DNA from: Firmicutes bacterium CAG:534
GTDB taxonomy: Bacteria > Bacillota > Clostridia > Lachnospirales > Lachnospiraceae
NCBI GenBank assembly: GCA_000436115.1
Contig: FR894563.1
Coordinates: 3,180-42,887, forward strand
DNA: 39,708 bases
Reading direction: 5' to 3'
Positions 32,661 through 39,708 of this stretch are shown one piece after another. Numbering within the stretch: the first letter of the stretch is position 1; each line of letters begins with the position of its first letter. Below the pieces are notes generated by a model, which made no database searches, was not told the DNA's origin, and saw only the letters and a program-made list of their open reading frames with translations. The translations under genes were made by a program, and so were the position numbers.

Positions 32661-33851
32661 TTATGCGCTGATCCCGGCTTTCTTTTTATTACATACTATT
32701 ACGGTTTCCACGATCATATAAAACAATATCAGCAGGTTGATCACTGCAAACACCTTGTAATGCTCGATCAGGTCAAGTCCATATAGGCAGTGACAATATG
32801 TGATCGTCGCAATCCCATCCAGAATGCCTGCTAAGATTACTTTCCTTCTATCATAAACAATAAAATAAAGATACGACAGCATAATGAATAATACAGAATA
32901 TCTCTCATGCATTTCCGGAAGAAACATACAGCAGATCCCCGCACTGACTGCGCACATGATAAGAAAGATCCTTTCATCGATCCTGTAATCCCTGTAAAAT
33001 ACCATACCTGCCAGAATGCAGAAGATCAGCATGGTTGCAGCCACTCCCCAGGAATAGAAGAAGTTGTATCCTTCATCGGTAAGAAAACGGTAAATATTTG
33101 GAATATTCATGGAAAGCTGTCCAAAGCCATGACTTTGCGTCACATAAATTCCATAAGTATCCTTTATGCTCTTTCCTTCCAGAATTGCAGGAAGCCCTCC
33201 GATCAGGTAACACAGGGGAATATACAAAAATCTGGTGATGGGAAATTTTCTGCTGCAGAAATAATAAATCACATAAGCCGGAAGGATAAAAATGGCCTGA
33301 AGCTTAAAAGCAAACGCAATCCCTAAAAACACAAAAGCCAGCCTGTATTTCTCGCGAAGCATTGCCCATATACTGACAAAAATGAATGCTGTGTAAATGT
33401 AATCGCACTGCCCCCAAAAGGCTCCGTTCATAATCGTGGTAGGCGACAGCCAGATAATCGCAAAAGCAATTGCCGCATATAGCTTCCCCTCTTTTTTGTC
33501 CTTCAAAAGCCTGTAGGCGCAAATCCCTCCAAAGCACGCACAGACAAGCTCTGCCATAACGGAAATCACCTTTAAATACAGCATATAATCAAGGCTTTCA
33601 AAATAGGTTGCAATGGCTATCAGGCACATATACGGAATATAATAAGTATAAAAATCAAGTACCAGCCCCTTAAAGCCTGTGTTGGCCTTCATTGTGTCAT
33701 ACCAGGGCTGCAGATAATTCTGAAAATCACTGGACACAAACTCCAGTCCCATTTTCCGCAGCTTAAGGCCTGCAATAAAAGCAAAGATCCAAAAAATAAT
33801 AAAATAATACCTTCTGATCCAGTCTGTTATTTTCCTTTCGATACCTAGCAA
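32661..33851 (-). CDS. Gpi18-like GT-C mannosyltransferase-type membrane protein
   Basis: This 396-residue polytopic protein has FVSSDFQNYLQPWYDTM (38-54) after its first helix. GAFWGQCDYIYTAF, FAFKLQAIFILP and FLPEMHERYSVLF come later. These fit the Gpi18/PIG-V-like GT-C group (COG5542), where the WGQxD and H-E-R-Y stretches are typical. It likely adds a hexose from a polyprenyl-phosphate donor. No ATG exists before residue 34, so TTG at 33851 behind a GGAAGGGAGAGAG purine-rich site is the probable start. It has no soluble C-terminal domain. It lies 18 nt after the UDP-glucose dehydrogenase gene. Like the next gene it is more AT-rich than most of the window. Confidence 0.8.
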   Translation of the reverse strand: MLGIERKITDWIRRYYFIIFWIFAFIAGLKLRKMGLEFVSSDFQNYLQPWYDTMKANTGFKGLVLDFYTYYIPYMCLIAIATYFESLDYMLYLKVISVMAELVCACFGGICAYRLLKDKKEGKLYAAIAFAIIWLSPTTIMNGAFWGQCDYIYTAFIFVSIWAMLREKYRLAFVFLGIAFAFKLQAIFILPAYVIYYFCSRKFPITRFLYIPLCYLIGGLPAILEGKSIKDTYGIYVTQSHGFGQLSMNIPNIYRFLTDEGYNFFYSWGVAATMLIFCILAGMVFYRDYRIDERIFLIMCAVSAGICCMFLPEMHERYSVLFIMLSYLYFIVYDRRKVILAGILDGIATITYCHCLYGLDLIEHYKVFAVINLLILFYMIVETVIVCNKKKAGISA

Positions 33852-33869
33852 CTCTTCTCTCTCCCTTCC

Positions 33870-35180
33870 TTATCTTCCAATACTGTAATACTCGACCCCA
33901 GCTTCCTTCATTTTCACCGGGTCGTAAAGATTTCTGCCGTCATAAACTAACGGCGTATGCATTTTTTCCTTAAATTCCTCCGGCCTTATTTCCCTGATCT
34001 GGGGCCATTCCGTAAATACAAAGCAGATATTGGCTCCTTCAATGGCCTGCCTTGCATCGGATACATAATTCATGGTTCCCTGCTCTGATCTCCCCTCCGG
34101 GAAAAGCTGTTTTGCACGTTTTACCCCTTCCGGATCATACGCATAAACCTGTGCTCCTGCTGCCAGGAGCAGCCTCAAATTATCAATGGACGGCGCCTCC
34201 CGCAGATCATCCGTTCCCGATTTAAAAGTCAGTCCCAACACTGCCACCTTCAAACCGTTAAAAGTGATCATGCGATCCTTCGCCTTTTCAAACAGACGGA
34301 TCTTCTGCTTCTGGTTAACCTCCACGCAGGCCTCCACGGTTCTTAAACGGTACCCATGCTCTGCTGCCAGGAATTTCAGCGCTTTGGTATCCTTAGGAAA
34401 GCAGCTTCCTCCAAAGCCGATCCCTGCATTTAAAAACTTGGCTCCGATCCTGGCGTCATAGCTCATCCCCTTGGCTACATCTGTTACATCTGCTCCCACC
34501 AGTTCGCACAGATTGGCAATATCATTCATATAAGAAATTTTGAGCGCAAGAAAGTCATTGCTTGCATATTTGATCATTTCTGCTGAACGGCGCTTTACCG
34601 ATACGATCGGCAGGCCAAAGGGCTCATAAATCTTACGAAGCAGCGCCTCTGCCTCTTTGCTTTCCGTTCCGATAATGATCCTTGCTGCATGAAGGGTATC
34701 ATGCACTGCCGTTCCCTGTGCCAGGAATTCCGGGTTGGAGGCAACCTCCACCTTCACATCATGAACCAGAAAATCCTTGATAAACTGTTCTACCTTGTCA
34801 TTGGTCCCTACCGGAACTGTGGACTTTACAACCACCAGGCAATCCTTTTCAACCGTTTCGGCGATCTGTCTGGATACAGCGGCAATATAGCTTAAATTAG
34901 CGCTGCCATCTGGCATTTCCGGCGTTCCCACCCCGATAAAGATCGCATCTGCATCCCGGTATGCCGTCTGGTAATCTGTGGTGAAGTGAAGGGTTCCCCT
35001 GGCATTGTTTTTCTGCATCAGCTCCTCTAACCCCTCTTCGTAAATAGGAGAAATTCCCTGACGCATCACTTCGATCTTTTTCTCGTCCACATCCACACAG
35101 GTCACATCATGGTTCATCTCCGCAAAGCATACTCCGGCAACCAGCCCTACATAACCTGTTCCTGCAACTGCAATTTTCAT
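33870..35180 (-). CDS. ugd: UDP-glucose 6-dehydrogenase
   Basis: This 436-residue enzyme oxidises UDP-glucose twice with NAD to UDP-glucuronate. It has the NAD motif AVAGTGYVGLVAG (4-16), the substrate stretch ASNPEFLAQGTA, and the catalytic loop GFGGSCFPKDT with Cys260. The C-terminal NAD/dimer domain has LGLTFKSGTDDLREAPS. All expected residues and the normal length are present, so it should be active. Its ATG overlaps the upstream gene's stop by 4 nt. A UDP-glucuronate 4-epimerase gene lies two genes upstream in the same operon, so the pair should deliver UDP-GlcA and UDP-GalA to this glycan pathway. The product would therefore carry uronic acids. Confidence 0.97.
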   Translation of the reverse strand: MKIAVAGTGYVGLVAGVCFAEMNHDVTCVDVDEKKIEVMRQGISPIYEEGLEELMQKNNARGTLHFTTDYQTAYRDADAIFIGVGTPEMPDGSANLSYIAAVSRQIAETVEKDCLVVVKSTVPVGTNDKVEQFIKDFLVHDVKVEVASNPEFLAQGTAVHDTLHAARIIIGTESKEAEALLRKIYEPFGLPIVSVKRRSAEMIKYASNDFLALKISYMNDIANLCELVGADVTDVAKGMSYDARIGAKFLNAGIGFGGSCFPKDTKALKFLAAEHGYRLRTVEACVEVNQKQKIRLFEKAKDRMITFNGLKVAVLGLTFKSGTDDLREAPSIDNLRLLLAAGAQVYAYDPEGVKRAKQLFPEGRSEQGTMNYVSDARQAIEGANICFVFTEWPQIREIRPEEFKEKMHTPLVYDGRNLYDPVKMKEAGVEYYSIGR

Positions 35181-36688
35181 TTTCCTCGTCTCCTTCTTAT
35201 GAATTCCATTATGCCTTCACACCCTGCTGCAGCAATGGGCAAAAGCATTACAAAATATACCAAAACATATCTTCCCTTTGCTTCCCACAGCATATGAAAC
35301 AAAAAACCGCCAAAAATATTCAGTCCGTAGTAAGCCCTGTCAAGCCTCCAGTGCCGGAGCAATAGCCATCCTCCTGTTGCCGCACATACCAGAAACAGGA
35401 AATGATACAGATTCATTCCATACAAAAGGATCCTCCGTCCCCCTCCATAGATCAGGGAGTCCGCCAAAGCTGATTTTCCTTCTGTATAACGGCTGTACCA
35501 TTCGCTGACCAGCATGGACTCAAAGGAAGGATCATTCCACTGGGATACAAACTTGCGATAAAAGAAATATACCGTATCCCGGGGATTATGGGCAAACCGC
35601 CGTATGGACTGCTCAATATTCTGGATACAGGCTGCCTGCGCCTTTTGCCTGTCATAGCCATTCTCTTCATAGACATGCATATTATATCCATTATACCAGC
35701 CGCAGCCATTGTCCGTTTCCACCGCTTCCTGAAGTCCCATGGCGATCCATGCCGTCTTGGGCACTCCCTCCGGGACGGCCTGTCCCGATCTGGCGGCATA
35801 AATCCCGTTTACAGCTGCCACCCCCGCCTGCGACATCAAAGCAAGCAATAAGATCCACCCTAACAGCCAGACCTTCTTTTCCTGCAGCATTTTTAAAAGA
35901 AGGGCGATCACAAGGGCTACCAGCATAATGGCAGTATTGGATTTTACCACCTGCGCCAGCATAAGCAAAAGGCCGGCATAAAGTAACTCTTTTTTCCTTT
36001 CCCTCTGCAAAAATAAAATCCCATGGTAGCTTGCCGCCACTCCCAAAAACATGCCGATCACATCCCCGTAGACCAAAGAGGCATATAAGTAAAGAGGAAG
36101 CATTCCCATGGAAAGCAGCATTTCCAGATTACATACTCCCTTTTTTTCAAAAAGAAGTCCCGTAATCTTTTGCAGGCACCTGACGATCCCGGTGATTGCA
36201 AGAATATTAATCACCTGGAAAACCAGAAAATTTTCCACCCCCAAGAGGCGGTAAAGCAGTTCCAAAAAGGCGATCATCCCAAGCTGGAAGGGAAAATGAT
36301 ATAAATAAGAGCCTTCCTGAAAGGCTTCATAATTTCCCTTCATAAATTGTATGGCATATTCACTGATCGCACCGCTGTCGCACACCACACCGCACCGAAA
36401 AGTCAGCACAAAAAAGCTGCTCAGGGCCACAGCCCAAAAACAGGAAAGCCATGGCAGCCCTTTGGCAATAACAGAATGCTTTTCCGCTATCAGCCAAAGT
36501 CCAAAAAGCAGAAAAATAGCTGCGGCCAAAAAAAGAAGCAGTGTCAAAGGATGATCCTTTTGATAGCTTGGCACCTCATTCTGCATATAAAGTTCAAAAT
36601 AAGTGGTTCCGCACAGGCTGAAGACTGCTGCCGCCGCAAGCATAAGCTCCAGCGGAACCAGATAAAAGTAAGTCAGCTTTTTAGCCAT
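35177..36688 (-). CDS. GT-C-like polytopic membrane glycosyltransferase
   Basis: This 503-residue protein has about twelve hydrophobic segments. After the third helix comes VVCDSGAISEYAIQF (101-115), with Asp104 as possible catalytic acid. YLYHFPFQLG then resembles the mannosyltransferase substrate loop, a large outer loop (about 300-400) is rich in Tyr, Trp and Asn, and the last part reads LWEAKGRYVLVYF. The GRYVLVY ending is seen in Firmicute GT39-related proteins. It likely transfers a sugar outside the membrane. The start at 36688 is 7 nt after the epimerase gene, and its end overlaps ugd by 4 nt. Donor and acceptor are unknown. Confidence 0.75.
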   Translation of the reverse strand: MAKKLTYFYLVPLELMLAAAAVFSLCGTTYFELYMQNEVPSYQKDHPLTLLLFLAAAIFLLFGLWLIAEKHSVIAKGLPWLSCFWAVALSSFFVLTFRCGVVCDSGAISEYAIQFMKGNYEAFQEGSYLYHFPFQLGMIAFLELLYRLLGVENFLVFQVINILAITGIVRCLQKITGLLFEKKGVCNLEMLLSMGMLPLYLYASLVYGDVIGMFLGVAASYHGILFLQRERKKELLYAGLLLMLAQVVKSNTAIMLVALVIALLLKMLQEKKVWLLGWILLLALMSQAGVAAVNGIYAARSGQAVPEGVPKTAWIAMGLQEAVETDNGCGWYNGYNMHVYEENGYDRQKAQAACIQNIEQSIRRFAHNPRDTVYFFYRKFVSQWNDPSFESMLVSEWYSRYTEGKSALADSLIYGGGRRILLYGMNLYHFLFLVCAATGGWLLLRHWRLDRAYYGLNIFGGFLFHMLWEAKGRYVLVYFVMLLPIAAAGCEGIMEFIRRRRGK

Positions 36689-36695
36689 GGATCCC

Positions 36696-37676
36696 TCATT
36701 TCACTTTATAGTAATCCAGAAACCACTCTGCGAAGCGGGACAGCCCCTCTTCAATGGTGGTGGACGGCTTAAAGTCAAAATCATGCATAAGATCTGTTAC
36801 ATCTGCATAGGTTTCGTATACATCTCCCGGCTGCATAGGCAGAAACTCTTTTTTCGCCTCTTTTCCCAGGCACCTTTCCAGCACGGAAATATAATCCATC
36901 AGCTTTTCCGGTTTGTTATTTCCGATATTATAAATCTTGTAAGCAGCGCCGTTTTCATCCTTTCCGGGGGGATGACACAGGATCTTTTCTATTCCTGCTA
37001 CAATATCGTCAATGTAAGTGAAGTCTCTTCGCATATCTCCATGATTGTAAATCTGGATCGGTTCGCCCGCCATGATCTTTTTTGCAAATTTAAAATAGGC
37101 CATATCCGGTCTGCCCATAGGCCCGTAAACCGTAAAAAAGCGAAGCCCCGTCAGCGGAATTCCATACAGCTTGCTGTAAGCATACGCCATAAGCTCATTG
37201 GATTTCTTGGTCGCTGCGTACAGGCTAACCGGCTTATCCACCTGATCTTCTGTGGAAAAGGGCACCTTCTTATTTCCACCATAAACAGAACTGGAAGATG
37301 CAAATACAAGATGCTCTACCGGATAATGGCGGCAGGCCTCCAGAATATGGAAAAATCCTTCTATATTGGAGCTGATATAGGCATCCGGATTTTCAATGCT
37401 GTATCTGACCCCCGCCTGGGCTGCCAGATTAACCACCACCGCAGGAAGATGCTGCTTAAAAATTGCAAATACCGCTTCCTTATCCGCAAGATCCGCCCGG
37501 TAAAACTGAAAGTTCTCATACTTCTTTAAGACGGCAAGTCTGCTTTCCTTTAATGATACCTCATAATAATCATTTAAGTTGTCAAGCCCGATCACCTGCT
37601 CTCCCTCATCCAGCAAAGCCTTTGATAAGAAAAAACCGATAAATCCGGCCGCTCCCGTAACCAAATATGTTTTCAC
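36696..37676 (-). CDS. UDP-glucuronate 4-epimerase-type NAD-dependent epimerase
   Basis: This 326-residue short-chain dehydrogenase/epimerase has NAD motif TGAAGFIG (7-14), FASSSSVYG (125-133), and catalytic SLYAATK with Tyr153 and Lys157. The stretch QAGVRYSIENPDAY (87-100) is characteristic of the UDP-glucuronate/CapI epimerase branch rather than GalE. It interconverts UDP-GlcA and UDP-GalA in the cytoplasm. The substrate is made by the dehydrogenase encoded in the same operon. It overlaps the upstream GT2 gene by 4 nt and ends 7 nt before the next membrane protein. All catalytic residues are present and length is normal. Confidence 0.93.
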   Translation of the reverse strand: MKTYLVTGAAGFIGFFLSKALLDEGEQVIGLDNLNDYYEVSLKESRLAVLKKYENFQFYRADLADKEAVFAIFKQHLPAVVVNLAAQAGVRYSIENPDAYISSNIEGFFHILEACRHYPVEHLVFASSSSVYGGNKKVPFSTEDQVDKPVSLYAATKKSNELMAYAYSKLYGIPLTGLRFFTVYGPMGRPDMAYFKFAKKIMAGEPIQIYNHGDMRRDFTYIDDIVAGIEKILCHPPGKDENGAAYKIYNIGNNKPEKLMDYISVLERCLGKEAKKEFLPMQPGDVYETYADVTDLMHDFDFKPSTTIEEGLSRFAEWFLDYYKVK

Positions 37677-38440
37677 TCTTCTTCCGCCTTTCTTGGAAGG
37701 AACTGGGAAAGCACCCGCATCGTCCTAAACAGATCCACGAAAGCCGCCCCCTTGATCCCGTTCTTTTTGAGGGCCCGGTGTCCCTCCTGTAATGATTTCA
37801 AATAGCTTCCCGTACTTCCCGTACTGGTACCTCCATAGTACATGCGGATGATCGTTTCCGGAACATATGCCAGACGGTTGGTATGATCCTTCAAAAACCG
37901 CACCATAAACTCATAATCCGCAGCAATACGGTAGCTGGTATCATAAAGCCCGTATTTGGCATAAACTTCTCTTTTCAGAAAAAGGGTTGGATGTCCCGGC
38001 ATCCACCCTGAGTAAATACTTTTCTGGGGTCCCATACGCCAGTATCTTACCACCTTTTCTTCCGTGGCATAGACAAGATCCGCACAGGCTCCCACACAGT
38101 CAGGCTGCTCCTTCATGGCCTTCACCATGTGAGATACTGCATCCTTCCGCAGAAAGAGATCACTGAAAAAGACAACGATTTTTCCGGAGGACAGACTGTA
38201 GCCATGATTCATGGCGTCATAAATCCCTTCATCCGCGCCGGAGCTCCAGATCACCGGAAATCTGCTGCTGTGTTCGTATTCCCTGATCACAGACACCGTA
38301 CCGTCCTTAGACCCTCCATCCTTGATACAGACCTGAATAGCAGGATAATCCTGCATTTCAATACTGTTAAGGGTGCGTCTTAAATTTTCAGCGCTGTTAT
38401 AGGTTGTAATGATAATTGAAACCATATCTGTTTTTTCCAT
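37673..38440 (-). CDS. GT2 family glycosyltransferase
   Basis: This 255-residue soluble GT-A glycosyltransferase has SIIITTYNSAENL (8-20), IKDGGSKDGT (39-48), and GADEGIYDAMNHG (68-80), a typical WcaA-like stretch. The metal motif is reduced to FFSDLF with only Asp94, so the second Asp of DxD is missing. IAADYEFMVRF later provides the base region. GHPTLFLKREVY is also family-typical. It probably adds a sugar to a lipid-linked intermediate at the inner membrane face. It follows the radical SAM gene by 9 nt and overlaps the epimerase gene by 4 nt. Uronic acid is a possible donor from context, but this is inference. Confidence 0.85.
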   Translation of the reverse strand: MEKTDMVSIIITTYNSAENLRRTLNSIEMQDYPAIQVCIKDGGSKDGTVSVIREYEHSSRFPVIWSSGADEGIYDAMNHGYSLSSGKIVVFFSDLFLRKDAVSHMVKAMKEQPDCVGACADLVYATEEKVVRYWRMGPQKSIYSGWMPGHPTLFLKREVYAKYGLYDTSYRIAADYEFMVRFLKDHTNRLAYVPETIIRMYYGGTSTGSTGSYLKSLQEGHRALKKNGIKGAAFVDLFRTMRVLSQFLPRKAEEE

Positions 38441-38449
38441 AGCAGCTTC

Positions 38450-39586
38450 CTATTCCTCAGTCTCCTTCTGATTTCCAAGCTTTTCCCTTGACTTCTGTGA
38501 CAGACCGTCATTTACCATTGCATGAAGATCGCAGGTAGAGCAGGCATCCAGTTCCTCCTTCGACACCTTTCCGTCACGATAATCTCTTACGATCTTATTT
38601 TCATACATACTGTATTTTTGCTTTGTCCAGAATTTGAGCTTATGACGCAGTACCCAAAAAGCAGGAACCCAGATATATTTGTGCATGGCAGGGGAAACAG
38701 AACCGATCATCCAGCAGTTCCTGTCACAGCAGCGCACTTTGCTTCTTACTGCCTGCGCCTTAGGGCTTTGCCACAGCTCGTCCCAGCTTGCGCACTCATT
38801 TAAGTTGCCCATGACTTCTTTATCCTTTGTTCCATTACAGGGCATCACATCTCCATATGGATCAATAAAAAAGGTGTCAAATGCCATATCACAGGGCAAT
38901 AAACGTTTTTGTCCATAAATATAATTGATCAGTCCATGATTAAAATAGGCCCGGAACCATTTCTTGGGGCTTTTTGACTTTAAAAGCTCATTGATCAGAC
39001 GTTCAAATTCCTTAGCTACCATGGGCCTGTCATGAATAATATTCTTGGCCTCCACAAAATAAAAGGAATTGTGGAGAGATGCCGTTGCAAACTCCATATT
39101 CATTTCATTGGAAAGATCATAAAGCGCTACCAGATCCTTGGCATTCAGATCCTGGACGGTCATGCCAAAGCCTACATCCTTCATTCCCATTTCCACCAGT
39201 TTTTTCAGTGTGGAGTAGCCTCTGTTAAAGCCATCCTCCAGCCCCCTGATCTGATTATTGGTCTCTTCCAGCCCTTCAATAGAAATGCGGATCCCAATAT
39301 CCGGAAATTCCCTGCACAGCTCCACGATCCTGTCTGTAAAAAAGCCGTTGGTAGAAATGACAATTCTGTCACTTTTTTTGCGCAGCTCACTGACAATTTC
39401 CTTCAAATCTGTGCGGATAAAGGGTTCTCCTCCTGTGATATTGGTAAAATACATAGGAGGCAGCTTTTTGATCGTTTCAAGGGAGATCTCCTCCTCCGGC
39501 TGAGAAGGTTTTTTGTATCTGTTACACATATTACAGCGGGCATTACAGCGATAAGTCACGATCACTGTTCCGTTTAATTTTTTCAT
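38450..39586 (-). CDS. Radical SAM protein with SPASM-like C-terminal cysteines
   Basis: This 378-residue enzyme has the radical SAM cluster motif CNARCNMC (Cys14, 18, 21), the ITGGEPFIR motif (49-57), and VISTNGFF. The C-terminal part has LPCDMAFDTFFIDPYGDVMPC and a further cluster CCDRNC, a SPASM-like pattern for an auxiliary iron-sulfur cluster. A final CSTCDLH adds more cysteines. It leads the seven-gene operon with UDP-GlcA/GalA genes and GT-C proteins. No small precursor peptide gene is found beside it, so a sugar, lipid or protein substrate is more likely than a ribosomal peptide. It differs in length and layout from the radical SAM protein at 14717. Confidence 0.88.
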   Translation of the reverse strand: MKKLNGTVIVTYRCNARCNMCNRYKKPSQPEEEISLETIKKLPPMYFTNITGGEPFIRTDLKEIVSELRKKSDRIVISTNGFFTDRIVELCREFPDIGIRISIEGLEETNNQIRGLEDGFNRGYSTLKKLVEMGMKDVGFGMTVQDLNAKDLVALYDLSNEMNMEFATASLHNSFYFVEAKNIIHDRPMVAKEFERLINELLKSKSPKKWFRAYFNHGLINYIYGQKRLLPCDMAFDTFFIDPYGDVMPCNGTKDKEVMGNLNECASWDELWQSPKAQAVRSKVRCCDRNCWMIGSVSPAMHKYIWVPAFWVLRHKLKFWTKQKYSMYENKIVRDYRDGKVSKEELDACSTCDLHAMVNDGLSQKSREKLGNQKETEE

Positions 39587-39622
39587 AGATAGTTCTCCTG
39601 ATTAAAAGACATTCTTATTAGA

Positions 39623-39651
39623 ATTATAGAAGATTATACCCCGAAAAACAA
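39623..39651 (-). promoter_or_regulatory. Promoter of the seven-gene operon 39586-31183
   Basis: On the minus strand TTGTTT (39651-39646) and a perfect TATAAT (39628-39623) are 17 nt apart, giving a leader of about 30 nt. A second TATAAT lies a few bases upstream within the spacer. Confidence 0.7.
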
Positions 39652-39683
39652 TAGCGAAATTCCATTTGAAACTCTCCCTGCGC

Positions 39684-39705
39684 AAAAACGGCAGGAGGCG
39701 CCTGC
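39684..39705 (-). terminator. Possible terminator of a gene beyond the window
   Basis: On the minus strand GCAGG and CCTGC (39705-39701 with 39695-39691) form a short GC stem followed by CG and TTTTT. The stem is only 5 bp, so confidence is low. It would end a minus-strand gene lying past 39708. Confidence 0.35.
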
Positions 39706-39708
39706 ATG

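Noticed and set aside
31183..33851. Possible recent transfer of two AT-richer GT-C genes
   Set aside because: The composition shift is modest by eye, the genes share tight spacing with the operon, and no repeats or mobile genes flank them.
36687..37529. 280-codon open frame on the plus strand
   Set aside because: It is antisense to the UDP-glucuronate epimerase gene and has no start context or recognisable motif.

Overview
The window looks like a chromosomal segment of a gut-type Firmicute, most likely a Lachnospiraceae relative. The evidence is strong AGGAGG-type ribosome sites, TTGACA/TATAAT promoters, a LacI-controlled maltodextrin lipoprotein/ABC system and a Gram-positive lipoprotein style. 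The species cannot be fixed from the sequence alone. There are no rRNA, tRNA, CRISPR, insertion-sequence or phage genes, and no stretch over 300 bases lacks a gene.

Region 1 (1-6762) is a maltodextrin-use locus. A divergent LacI-family regulator (5881-6762, +) faces an operon on the minus strand. In transcription order the operon is a starch-binding-like lipoprotein, a cytoplasmic GH13 amylase (neopullulanase type), malE, malF and malG, the last cut by the window edge. A 22-bp perfect palindrome with core TTTAACCGGTTAAA lies just downstream of the operon -10 box and is a convincing operator.

Region 2 (6883-39586) is about 33 kb of genes for building and decorating a surface glycan. It is unusually rich in polytopic GT-C-type proteins (about eight, plus a possible split partner). 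Such enzymes normally take sugars from polyprenyl-phosphate donors on the outside of the membrane. Three GT2 enzymes related to dolichyl-phosphate-mannose synthase/GtrB could make those donors. It also holds two MBOAT/SGNH acyltransferase pairs, one on each strand, and a separate secreted SGNH/GDSL lipoprotein. Other members are three FAD-dependent oxidoreductases (two resembling UDP-galactopyranose mutase), a DegT-type sugar aminotransferase, two radical SAM proteins with C-terminal cysteine clusters, UDP-glucose dehydrogenase, and a UDP-glucuronate 4-epimerase. No Wzx flippase, Wzy polymerase, ABC exporter, initiating sugar-phosphate transferase or GtrA flippase is visible.

Region 2 splits into transcription units. 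(a) 12941 to 6883 (-): three membrane proteins, then MBOAT and SGNH. (b) 13077-14654 (+): one FAD enzyme with its own promoter and terminator. (c) 23189 to 15795 (-): six tightly packed genes, FAD enzyme, two GT2, aminotransferase, UGM-like enzyme and GT-C, followed by a radical SAM gene with its own promoter. (d) 23333-25785 (+): second SGNH/MBOAT pair. (e) 28788 to 25766 (-): two GT-C-like proteins behind a highly structured leader. (f) 30000 to 28975 (-): SGNH lipoprotein. (g) 30242-31171 (+): GtrB-like donor synthase. (h) 39586 to 31183 (-): seven genes making UDP-GlcA/GalA and using them.

The simplest joint reading is that lipid-linked sugars are made inside, some are oxidised and aminated, and they are transferred outside by GT-C enzymes. 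The product is then O-acylated by the MBOAT/SGNH pairs. That reading is inference: the glycan structure cannot be read from the sequence.
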